The notes under the pieces were generated by a model. The model made no database searches, was not told the origin of the DNA, and saw nothing but the letters and a program-made list of their open reading frames with translations. DNA of 6,020 nt, taken from the NCBI GenBank assembly GCA_004356415.1, contig SMWN01000065.1:1-6020 (forward strand), read 5' to 3'. Shown in pieces: positions 1 through 5,314 of the stretch. The DNA is from Gammaproteobacteria bacterium. GTDB taxonomy: Bacteria; Pseudomonadota; Gammaproteobacteria; Eutrophobiales; Eutrophobiaceae. Numbering within the stretch: position 1 is the first letter of the stretch; each line of letters begins with the position of its first letter. Position numbers and translations under genes: made by a program.

Positions 1-57
1 ACTGCCTCTTGGAGACAGTAATGCATCCAACCCCTTACCTAGACCTCGTTTTCTCAT
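1..57 (-). CDS. parB: ParB chromosome-partitioning protein, N-terminal fragment (runs off the left edge)
   Basis: Nineteen codons from an ATG at 57-55 read MRKRGLGKGLDALLSPRGS. The basic KRGLGKGLDALL start is the hallmark N-terminus of chromosomal ParB (Spo0J) proteins, the segment that in the family contacts ParA and stimulates its ATPase. ParB binds parS sites near the origin and spreads as a CTP-dependent clamp; those domains lie outside the window. The gene follows parA with a gap of 60 bases and in the same frame. No other ATG, GTG or TTG lies in frame between the parA stop and this ATG, which fixes the start. An AAAGGT tract lies 12 bases upstream, a rather distant ribosome site. Identity rests on a short but very characteristic motif plus gene order. 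Confidence 0.9.
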   Translation of the reverse strand, partial: MRKRGLGKGLDALLSPRGS

Positions 58-117
58 TGACTCAATATTACCTTTAAAAACAGGTTTATCTTTCAGAACA
101 GACGCGAATGGTCCCTG

Positions 118-894
118 TTAACAGGCAGCAGCACTCTCACGCCTAAGCATTTCCCCGGCCAGTGCAAGATACGCCAGTGCGCCCCTTGATGCTTTATCGT
201 ATTTAATCACGGGTAGACCATGACTTGGTGCCTCAGCCAATCTGACATTTCTTGGAATGATAGTGCGGTAGACCTTTTCTCCAAAATGCTCCAACAACTG
301 GGTAGACACTTGTATGGCCAGGTTATTGCGTGGGTCATACATGGTGCGTAACAGGCCTTCAATCTTCAGATCCGGATTCAGATATTTGCGAATTTTTTCA
401 ATACTCGCAAGCAATGCTGACAAACCTTCGAGAGCATAATATTCACATTGCATGGGGATAATAACCGAGCTTGCCGCCACCAATGCATTGACTGTCAACA
501 TATTCAGGGAAGGGGGACAATCAATAAAAATGAAATCGTAATTTCCCTTAATCTCATCGACGGCATTGCGTAGTCGTATTTCCCTTGCCAATTCATCAAG
601 CAATCCTACCTCAGCCCCGATCAAATCAGCATTACCTGGTAATAAATCATAATCCCCTTCGATAGATTTTGTCAGTGCCTCGGTGATGGGTTTCTCGCCC
701 ATCAATACATCGAACGCCGAAATTTTAAGCTCCATCTTGTTAATACCACTGCCCATGGTGGCATTCCCTTGTGGATCCATATCAATCAGGAGCACACGCC
801 GTTTAGTCGCCGCCAATGATGCGGCAATATTGACGCTGGTGGTCGTCTTACCGACACCCCCTTTCTGATTTGCTATGGCTATAACCTTGGTCAT
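118..894 (-). CDS. parA: ParA/Soj chromosome-partitioning ATPase
   Basis: This is a complete 258-residue P-loop ATPase of the small chromosomal ParA (Soj/MinD-like) class, which lacks the N-terminal DNA-binding extension of plasmid type Ia ParA. It has the deviant Walker A motif KGGVGKTT at residues 11-18 (signature Lys11, P-loop Lys16), the Walker A' block LLIDMDPQGN around Asp40, and the Walker B block FIFIDCPP with Asp125. The tail holds the conserved TIIPRNVRLAEAPSHGLPVI stretch at 211-230. The family forms an ATP dimer on the nucleoid and works with ParB-parS to segregate origin regions. The gene lies 111 bases downstream of rsmG and just upstream of parB, the usual rsmG-parA-parB order. 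The ATG at 894-892 gives the standard N-terminus; no good Shine-Dalgarno lies directly before it, since the nearest purine tract (AAAAGG) is about 28 bases away. Confidence 0.97.
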   Translation of the reverse strand: MTKVIAIANQKGGVGKTTTSVNIAASLAATKRRVLLIDMDPQGNATMGSGINKMELKISAFDVLMGEKPITEALTKSIEGDYDLLPGNADLIGAEVGLLDELAREIRLRNAVDEIKGNYDFIFIDCPPSLNMLTVNALVAASSVIIPMQCEYYALEGLSALLASIEKIRKYLNPDLKIEGLLRTMYDPRNNLAIQVSTQLLEHFGEKVYRTIIPRNVRLAEAPSHGLPVIKYDKASRGALAYLALAGEMLRRESAAAC

Positions 895-948
895 GGTTGT
901 TATTATTCTGACGACATCATCCTTTTCCTGGGCTTTTATTCGACCAGT

Positions 949-957
949 ATTATGGCA
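949..957 (-). promoter_or_regulatory. possible extended -10 element before parA
   Basis: On the minus strand the sequence TGCCATAAT fits the extended -10 pattern TGnTATAAT with one mismatch, about 55 bases upstream of the parA ATG. No convincing -35 hexamer lies 16-18 bases further upstream. It could give parAB a local promoter in addition to read-through from mnmG-rsmG. It is a weak, composition-level call. Confidence 0.25.
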
Positions 958-1005
958 CAGACAAGCTGAAAGTGTAGCGACTTAACTCCGGATAGTGCGC
1001 CTGGT

Positions 1006-1656
1006 TTAACGTTGGCTGACGATTTGAACCAGACTCCTGCCCCCCATCACACCGGGCACTTCTAACGATGTGACCTTCGTTGCAACAGCCTCTGCAGTTA
1101 AACTCAATATTTCGTTTAGATCTGATATTTCTTTTTTCGGATCGGGGCCTTTCATGGCCAATAGTCTGCCATCCTGCTCGAGCAAATGCTGACTACATGC
1201 AAAAAAGTCCGCTAGGGAAGACAAGGCACGCGAAACAATGATTGAAAACTTGTTTTCAGGTTCATATTTCTCAATTCTGCAACAAATAACTTCAACATTT
1301 TTTAAATTTAACGTCAACACAGCCTGATTCACAAAACGGGTTTTCTTACTGTTCCCATCCAGTAAGACCCAGTATGTGTCCGGCCTTGCCAGTGCCAGAA
1401 TGATGCCGGGTAAGCCCGCGCCCGTGCCAATATCCAGACAAGACCCTTTTTGGATAAAAGACAAAATAGAGAGGCTATCCAGGATATGATAGGCAAGCAT
1501 TTTTTCTGGATCACGAACGGCCGTCAGGTTATAGGCTGTATTCCATTCTGCCAATAAATCGATATACGTTAGATAAGCTTGCAGAGGCAAATCGGTAGCT
1601 GTGAGCCCCATGGCTTCAACCCCTTGTTGAAGCTGTACCGATAATGAATCAGACAT
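1006..1656 (-). CDS. rsmG: RsmG, 16S rRNA (guanine(527)-N7)-methyltransferase
   Basis: The protein is 216 residues long, close to the usual RsmG (GidB) length. It transfers a methyl group from S-adenosylmethionine to N7 of G527 in the 530 loop of 16S rRNA; in other bacteria loss of this enzyme gives low-level streptomycin resistance. Visible family marks, numbered from the ATG, are WNTAYNLTAVRDP (38-50), HILDSLS (57-63), the Rossmann SAM-binding loop LDIGTGAGLPGI (74-85), DGNSKKTRFV (100-109) and the SRALSSL segment further on. I chose the ATG at 1656-1654; a GTG immediately before it (1659-1657) is an equally placed alternative. No clear Shine-Dalgarno is visible. The 5' side is unusual: instead of directly following mnmG, the gene is separated from it by a 336-bp repeat element that starts 17 bases upstream of its start codon. 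Confidence 0.96.
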   Translation of the reverse strand: MSDSLSVQLQQGVEAMGLTATDLPLQAYLTYIDLLAEWNTAYNLTAVRDPEKMLAYHILDSLSILSFIQKGSCLDIGTGAGLPGIILALARPDTYWVLLDGNSKKTRFVNQAVLTLNLKNVEVICCRIEKYEPENKFSIIVSRALSSLADFFACSQHLLEQDGRLLAMKGPDPKKEISDLNEILSLTAEAVATKVTSLEVPGVMGGRSLVQIVSQR

Positions 1657-1673
1657 CACAACAGCTTTTATTC

Positions 1674-1691
1674 AAGGGCACTTCTAAAAAT
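1674..1691 (+). repeat. left terminal inverted repeat of the MITE-like element
   Basis: It reads AAGGGCACTTCTAAAAAT and matches the reverse complement of 1992-2009 at 17 of 18 positions; the single difference is T/C at the tenth base. It lies 17 bases upstream of the rsmG ATG. Confidence 0.85.
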
Positions 1692-1706
1692 AGTGATTTT
1701 CGTGTG

Positions 1707-1733
1707 GCCGATTTTTGCTCCTGCAAAACCGGC
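1707..1733 (-). other. hairpin with AGGA loop (minus strand)
   Basis: Plus-strand arms are TTTTGC (1713-1718) and GCAAAA (1723-1728) around TCCT. An outer GCCG/CGGC stem (1707-1710 with 1730-1733) lies beyond a 2x1 internal loop. On the minus strand, which is the sense of the mnmG-rsmG transcript, the loop is AGGA. Confidence 0.6.
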
Positions 1734-1738
1734 ATACC

Positions 1739-1760
1739 GTACATCCTGTACATAAGTACA
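1739..1760 (-). other. GGA-loop hairpin with a competing partner
   Basis: GTACA (1739-1743) pairs with TGTAC (1747-1751) around TCC, which is GGA on the minus strand. The same TGTAC can pair instead with GTACA at 1756-1760 around ATAA, so two mutually exclusive hairpins share one arm. On the minus strand the left hairpin contains ACAGGATGT, one base short of the CsrA core ACARGGAUGU. Confidence 0.55.
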
Positions 1761-1780
1761 AGAAGGCACCGTGCGGAGAC

Positions 1781-1801
1781 AAAATCGTCGGGAACGATTT
1801 T
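1781..1801 (+). other. hairpin with CGGGA loop (plus strand)
   Basis: There is a perfect 8-bp stem, with arms AAAATCGT (1781-1788) and ACGATTTT (1794-1801), around the loop CGGGA. The loop is identical to that of the minus-strand hairpin at 1931-1953, although the arms differ. Confidence 0.65.
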
Positions 1802-1804
1802 GAA

Positions 1805-1817
1805 CAGCCGTAGGCTG
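1805..1817. other. small hairpin, GTA loop
   Basis: Arms CAGCC (1805-1809) and GGCTG (1813-1817) surround GTA. It is one of two hairpins in the element whose loop does not carry GGA. Confidence 0.45.
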
Positions 1818-1830
1818 GCCCGAAGGGTGA

Positions 1831-1846
1831 GCCACAGGGATGTGGC
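1831..1846 (+). other. hairpin with GGGA loop matching the CsrA core
   Basis: A perfect 6-bp stem, GCCACA (1831-1836) with TGTGGC (1841-1846), surrounds GGGA. The central ten bases ACAGGGATGT agree fully with the core ACARGGAUGU of the E. coli CsrA consensus, with GGA in the apical loop as that protein prefers. It is in this orientation only on the plus strand, which is antisense to mnmG-rsmG. Confidence 0.65.
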
Positions 1847-1886
1847 GAGTAGCCGCAGATAAACAAATTTATGAATGAGAATTGGA

Positions 1887-1908
1887 CAAAAACCATCCCT
1901 GGTTTTTG
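1887..1908 (-). other. hairpin with GGGA loop (minus strand)
   Basis: A perfect 9-bp stem, CAAAAACCA (1887-1895) with TGGTTTTTG (1900-1908), surrounds TCCC, which is GGGA on the minus strand. The T run inside the 3' arm makes it faintly terminator-like, but the stem is too A/T-rich for a strong call. Confidence 0.65.
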
Positions 1909-1919
1909 CTCTTCGAGCA
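1907..1919. other. small hairpin, TTC loop
   Basis: Arms TGCTC (1907-1911) and GAGCA (1915-1919) surround TTC. It overlaps the last two bases of the preceding hairpin, so the two cannot both form completely. The loop lacks GGA. Confidence 0.45.
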
Positions 1920-1930
1920 GCAAAGCCGCC

Positions 1931-1953
1931 CAAAAACGCTCCCGGCGTTTTTG
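1931..1953 (-). other. hairpin with CGGGA loop (minus strand)
   Basis: A perfect 9-bp stem, CAAAAACGC (1931-1939) with GCGTTTTTG (1945-1953), surrounds TCCCG, which is CGGGA on the minus strand. It would be the first GGA hairpin met by a transcript coming from mnmG. Confidence 0.65.
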
Positions 1954-1991
1954 TGAGCACGGAGACGACGCAGTAATCGCGTGAAAAGTGC

Positions 1992-2009
1992 ATTTTTAGG
2001 AGTGCCCTT
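1992..2009 (-). repeat. right terminal inverted repeat of the MITE-like element
   Basis: On the minus strand it reads AAGGGCACTCCTAAAAAT, matching the left repeat at 17 of 18 positions. Its outer two bases are the last two bases of the mnmG TAA stop codon (2010-2008). Confidence 0.85.
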
Positions 2010-3903
2010 AAGCAGTTTCCTTGAAATGAAACTGCCCTTTCTTAAGATGAATGCGTAACAAAGAAATAGCCGCTGGCGTCATCCCGGGAATACGTGAAGC
2101 CTGCCCCAGGCTATGGGGTTTGTGTTCGCTGAGTTTTTGAATCACTTCGTTGGACAAGCCACTCACCTGATTAAAATCAATACCACTGGGTAAGGTCGCT
2201 TTTTCATAGTGCAGATTACGTGCAATCTCAGTTTCCTGTCGCTCTATATAACCACTGTACCTGGCCTGAATCTCAATCTGTTGAATCACGATATCGTCTA
2301 TTTGACTAATATCAAAACCCGTTAACGTCATCAGGCTTTTAAAATCCACTTCCGGCCTACGTAACAATTGCATCAGACTGTATTCCCTTTGCAATGGCTG
2401 GCCCAGTACACGTGTTGCTTCTTCCACTGCTGTGGTCTCCGGTTTCAACCAGGTTTTTTCAAGGCGCTGTTGTTCCTTCTGGATCGCTTCACGCTTGTCA
2501 GAAAACTTCTTCCAACGATCATCGTCAACCAAACCATGCTCGCGACCGATCTCGGTTAACCGTAAATCTGCATTGTCTTCGCGCAAGAGCAATCGATATT
2601 CAGCGCGGCTGGTAAACATTCGATAGGGTTCACTGGTGCCTCGAGTAATGAGATCATCAATCAGCACACCCATATAAGCCTGATCACGTCGTGGACTCCA
2701 GGGCGATTTATCCTGCGCCAATAGCCCGGCATTCATCCCGGCAATCAGGCCCTGTGCCGCTGCCTCTTCATAGCCGGTGGTGCCATTAATTTGTCCGGCA
2801 AAAAATAATCCTGATAAATGCTTGGTTTCCAGCCAGGGATGCAGATCTCTGGGATCAAAGAAATCGTATTCGATGGCATAACCCGGTCGAGTAATATGTG
2901 CATTCTCAAATCCTTCGATAGAGCGCACCATCTCATATTGCACATCGAAAGGCAGACTGGTGGATATACCATTGGGATAAACTTCATGCGTGTTCAAGCC
3001 TTCTGGTTCGATAAAGATCTGGTGCGAAGCCTTGTCAGCAAATCGAACCACCTTATCTTCCACTGAGGGACAATAGCGTGGACCCGTTGCTTCGATATTG
3101 CCATTAAACATAGGCGAACGGTCCAGACCCTGACGGATAATCTCATGGGTCTTTTCATTGGTATGGGTAATATGACAAGGAAGCTGTTGCGGGTGCTCAT
3201 CCACATGCCCCATATAAGAAAATACAGGGGTGGGCGTATCGCCAGCTTGTTCCTGCAATTTACTGTAATCAATGGTTTTGCCATCAATTCTCGGCGGCGT
3301 GCCTGTTTTTAGACGTGCGACACGGAAAGGCAATTCTCGTAAACGACTTGCCAGTGTATTTGACGGGGGATCACCCGCCCTGCCACCGGCTGACTGTTCA
3401 TTGCCCACATGGATCTTTCCTGCCAGAAAAGTGCCTACGGTCAAAATGGTATATTTTGCCCTGAACTGCAGGCCGGATTGGGTAATAACACCAGTGACGC
3501 GATCACCCTCTACAATCAAATCATCAACAGCCTGCTGAAATATAAACAGATTTTCCTGCGATTCCAGAAATGGCCGGACAATCCCACGATATAGGGCGCG
3601 ATCAATTTGCGCCCTTGTTGCCCTGACCGCTGGGCCTTTGCTGGCGTTTAGGATACGAAATTGAATACCGCTCTTATCCGCTGCACGGGCCATCAAACCG
3701 CCGAGCGCATCAATCTCCTTCACCAGATGTCCCTTGCCGATCCCGCCAATGGCCGGGTTACAGGACATCTGACCCAGGGTATCAATACTATGCGTCAACA
3801 ATAAGGTACGTACGCCCATGCGTGCAGAAGCCAGAGCAGCCTCTGTACCGGCGTGACCACCGCCAACGACGATGACATCAAATTGTTGTTTCATAAGACT
3901 CAT
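2008..3903 (-). CDS. mnmG: MnmG (GidA), tRNA uridine-5-carboxymethylaminomethyl modification enzyme
   Basis: A complete 631-residue FAD enzyme. Family knowledge: with the GTPase MnmE it installs the carboxymethylaminomethyl (or aminomethyl) group at C5 of wobble uridine U34 in certain tRNAs, using methylenetetrahydrofolate and reduced FAD. Visible marks are the FAD dinucleotide-binding loop GGGHAGTEAA (14-23), SCNPAIGGIGKG (47-58) with Cys48, the first GidA signature GPRYCPSVEDK (274-284) with Cys278, and the second signature AGQINGTTGYEEAAAQG (369-385). Cys48 and Cys278 correspond to the two essential cysteines of E. coli MnmG. The helical C-terminus ends AISLLRIHLKKGQFHFKETA, as expected for full length. 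The ATG at 3903 has AAG seven to nine bases upstream; Met4 (3894) is an alternative start. The stop codon overlaps the end of the MITE-like element. The gap of 82 bases to the preceding gene shows no convincing promoter or terminator. Confidence 0.98.
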   Translation of the reverse strand: MSLMKQQFDVIVVGGGHAGTEAALASARMGVRTLLLTHSIDTLGQMSCNPAIGGIGKGHLVKEIDALGGLMARAADKSGIQFRILNASKGPAVRATRAQIDRALYRGIVRPFLESQENLFIFQQAVDDLIVEGDRVTGVITQSGLQFRAKYTILTVGTFLAGKIHVGNEQSAGGRAGDPPSNTLASRLRELPFRVARLKTGTPPRIDGKTIDYSKLQEQAGDTPTPVFSYMGHVDEHPQQLPCHITHTNEKTHEIIRQGLDRSPMFNGNIEATGPRYCPSVEDKVVRFADKASHQIFIEPEGLNTHEVYPNGISTSLPFDVQYEMVRSIEGFENAHITRPGYAIEYDFFDPRDLHPWLETKHLSGLFFAGQINGTTGYEEAAAQGLIAGMNAGLLAQDKSPWSPRRDQAYMGVLIDDLITRGTSEPYRMFTSRAEYRLLLREDNADLRLTEIGREHGLVDDDRWKKFSDKREAIQKEQQRLEKTWLKPETTAVEEATRVLGQPLQREYSLMQLLRRPEVDFKSLMTLTGFDISQIDDIVIQQIEIQARYSGYIERQETEIARNLHYEKATLPSGIDFNQVSGLSNEVIQKLSEHKPHSLGQASRIPGMTPAAISLLRIHLKKGQFHFKETA

Positions 3904-3985
3904 TAAAATACTTCAGCTTGTTTCACCCTAAAATGACGCCAGATGATAACGGAATTTAAGGGGGAAAACCTTCGAAACGTGTTGA

Positions 3986-4516
3986 TCAACCACCCATATG
4001 CATGTTCTTCACTTCGACATAATGATCCGCAGAATATTCAAGTGAGTTTAATTCTTCTTCATTGAGTGGCCGTAGCTGCTTAGCTGGACTACCGACATAG
4101 AGATACCCCCCTTCCAGTTGCTTGCCAGCCGGCACCAGACTCCCGGCACCGATAATCAACCGGTCTCCCAGGACAGCACCGTCCATGATCGTTGCTGACA
4201 TGCCGATAAGACAATAGTCACCGATGGTACAGGCATGCAAAGTTGCGCGGTGTCCGGCAGTCACGCCATCGCCTATACTCAAGGCAAAGCCCCCCGGGGT
4301 GTATTTGCCATCATGCGTCACGTGCAGAACACAGGCATCCTGAATATTCGTCCGCTTGCCAATGGTGATCTTTTGTACATCTCCCCTAACCACCGTCATG
4401 GGCCAGATTGAAGAATCTTCGCCTATCGTCACATCTCCAATCACGACGGCGCTTTCATCGACAAATGCTGAATCAGCGATATCCGGAGTTTTGCCCTGTA
4501 AGGTTCTTATTGTCAT
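3986..4516 (-). CDS. yrdA: gamma-carbonic anhydrase-fold protein, YrdA type
   Basis: The 176-residue protein is built of left-handed beta-helix hexapeptide repeats, seen as repeated [I/V]G-x4 steps (VVIGDVTIGEDSSIW, TIGDYCLIG and so on). It closely follows E. coli YrdA in layout: VVIGDV, WP-x-TVVRGDV, RTNIQDACVLHVTH, IGAGSLVP, GYLYVGSPAKQLRPL and YSADHYV near the end. The gamma-class metal ligands appear intact: His65 in VLH65VTH, then His89 and His94. The Arg44/Asp46 pair and Gln59, known from archaeal Cam, are also present. The family forms trimers with a metal at each subunit interface. Whether this subgroup hydrates CO2 is often doubtful, and PaaY-like CoA-related roles are possible, so I call the fold and not the activity. 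It has a good GGAG ribosome site 11 bases before its ATG and an upstream promoter. A 10-bp palindrome, GTTGATCAAC at 3981-3990, spans its stop codon. Confidence 0.9.
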   Translation of the reverse strand: MTIRTLQGKTPDIADSAFVDESAVVIGDVTIGEDSSIWPMTVVRGDVQKITIGKRTNIQDACVLHVTHDGKYTPGGFALSIGDGVTAGHRATLHACTIGDYCLIGMSATIMDGAVLGDRLIIGAGSLVPAGKQLEGGYLYVGSPAKQLRPLNEEELNSLEYSADHYVEVKNMHMGG

Positions 4517-4565
4517 CTTTGAAATCTCTCCGCCAAATATTATTAAGGACTATGAACTGATAAAG

Positions 4566-4594
4566 ATAATAAATGATCGGCCAATAACTGTCAT
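4566..4594 (-). promoter_or_regulatory. sigma70-type promoter for the yrdA-like gene (possibly also mnmG)
   Basis: On the minus strand there is a -35 box ATGACA (4594-4589, 5/6 to TTGACA), a 17-base spacer, and a -10 box TATTAT (4571-4566, 5/6 to TATAAT). Transcription would begin near 4559 and give a leader of about 43 bases containing the GGAG ribosome site. As no terminator is visible between the yrdA-like gene and mnmG, the transcript could continue into mnmG. Confidence 0.55.
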
Positions 4595-4670
4595 AAAATG
4601 AAGGTGACGATGGAACAAATTATGCAGACAGGAATCATTGTTAATAAGCAGGCATACGTAAAAAGGCACC

Positions 4671-5228
4671 ATGAAAAAATTTCTCATAGTTAGTTTCCTG
4701 ATCATCATTACCTCAACTGTCATTTTACAAGACATGGCACTCGCCGCAGGAGACATTTTTAAAACGCCTATTCAGGCACCCGAATTTACGCACAACGGTA
4801 AACAAGACTGGATTAATTCAACACCACTCAGTATTAAAGACCTTGCGGGCAAGGTTGTGCTGATCGATTTCTGGACCTTCGGTTGCTGGAACTGCTATCG
4901 CTCATTTCCCTGGATAAACGCCATGGAAAAAAGGTTATTAGAAAAAAACTTTCAGGTCATCGGCGTACATACCCCTGAATTTGAAAATGAAAAAATCAGA
5001 AAGAATATTGAGGCCAAAGTAAAAGAATTCGAATTACATCACCCCATCATGATTGATAGCGACTCTAGCTATTGGCGTGCCATGAACAACCGTTACTGGC
5101 CTGCGTATTACATACTTGATAAAAACGGTAAGATACGTGCGGCTTTTTTCGGCGAAACTCACGAAGGCGACAGACGTGCCAAACAAATCGAAAGCACCAT
5201 AAAAACTCTACTGGCCGAATCAGAATAA
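4671..5228 (+). CDS. exported thioredoxin-like protein (redoxin/TlpA-DipZ type, CWNC active site)
   Basis: The 185-residue protein starts with a clear signal peptide: MKK, a hydrophobic stretch over residues 4-20, then ALA|A with probable cleavage after Ala25. The mature part is one thioredoxin-fold domain. DFWTFGCWNCYRSFPWI (66-82) carries the redox pair Cys72-Trp-Asn-Cys75; VIGVHTPEFENEK (96-108) and NRYWPAYYILDKNGKIR (140-156), with the probable cis-proline Pro144, follow. These three blocks match the thioredoxin domain found at the C-terminus of DipZ/CcdA-fusion proteins and in stand-alone periplasmic redoxins. The likely role is thiol-disulfide exchange in the periplasm; the electron donor is not encoded here. 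The ATG has an AAAAAGG ribosome site four bases upstream. The gene diverges from the yrdA-like gene and converges on a copper lipoprotein gene. I saw no convincing promoter of its own. Confidence 0.88.
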   Translation: MKKFLIVSFLIIITSTVILQDMALAAGDIFKTPIQAPEFTHNGKQDWINSTPLSIKDLAGKVVLIDFWTFGCWNCYRSFPWINAMEKRLLEKNFQVIGVHTPEFENEKIRKNIEAKVKEFELHHPIMIDSDSSYWRAMNNRYWPAYYILDKNGKIRAAFFGETHEGDRRAKQIESTIKTLLAESE

Positions 5229-5237
5229 ATCTGGATT

Positions 5238-5269
5238 AAAAAAAGCTACTTATAAAAGCGGCTTTTTTA
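5238..5269. terminator. bidirectional intrinsic terminator between convergent genes
   Basis: An 8-bp stem, AAAAAAGC (5239-5246) with GCTTTTTT (5261-5268), continues through a 2x2 internal loop into CTT/AAG around an ATAA tetraloop. The A run on one side and T run on the other let it act in both directions: 10 bases after the redoxin stop and about 45 bases after the stop of the opposing lipoprotein gene. Confidence 0.65.
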
Positions 5270-5314
5270 ACTTACAAATTATGTGATTTTTCAGTAGTTA
5301 TTACCCAATCACGA

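Larger units (their letters stand above)
1674..2009. mobile_element. MITE-like non-coding element with terminal inverted repeats, between mnmG and rsmG
   Basis: This 336-bp segment fills nearly all of the mnmG-rsmG gap. It is bounded by 18-bp inverted repeats that match at 17 positions (1674-1691 and 1992-2009). Inside are many short perfect hairpins, at least six with GGA in the loop on one strand. Open frames crossing it run through the hairpins or past both ends, and none has a recognisable product, so I read it as non-coding. Terminal repeats, small size and no transposase suggest a miniature inverted-repeat element moved by an IS elsewhere in the genome. I cannot assign the IS family. 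There is no clear target-site duplication; if the ends are taken as GGGCAC/GTGCCC, the flanks are TCAA on the left and TTAA on the right, a 3/4 match. The boundaries are well supported, mobility is inferred. Confidence 0.7.

Noticed and set aside
683..868. Plus-strand frames opposite parA, mnmG, rsmG and the cupredoxin gene
   Set aside because: All are antisense shadows of well-recognised genes, with no motif or ribosome site of their own.
1644..1993. Open frames of 72, 79 and 114 codons across the mnmG-rsmG gap
   Set aside because: They run through the inverted repeats and hairpins of the element or spill into rsmG, have no family-like motif, and overlap one another on both strands. They are best explained by repeat composition.
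2404..2419. CACGTG core within mnmG as a possible parS
   Set aside because: Outside the six-base core it agrees with the parS consensus at only about two positions.
3919..3934. parS-like sequence upstream of mnmG (TGTTTCAC followed by CCTAAAAT)
   Set aside because: The left half is perfect but the right half matches only 3 of 8 positions of TGTTTCACGTGAAACA (11/16 overall). ParB sites are normally near-perfect palindromes, so this is probably chance.
3981..3990. Palindrome GTTGATCAAC at the end of the yrdA-like gene as an operator or terminator
   Set aside because: It is only 10 bases with no loop or T run, overlaps the stop codon, and has no second copy in the window.
4595..4670. Promoter for the redoxin gene on the plus strand (TAAAAT at 4594-4599)
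   Set aside because: The -10-like hexamer has no acceptable -35 at 16-18 bases and lies in A/T-rich sequence; it is not supportable by eye.
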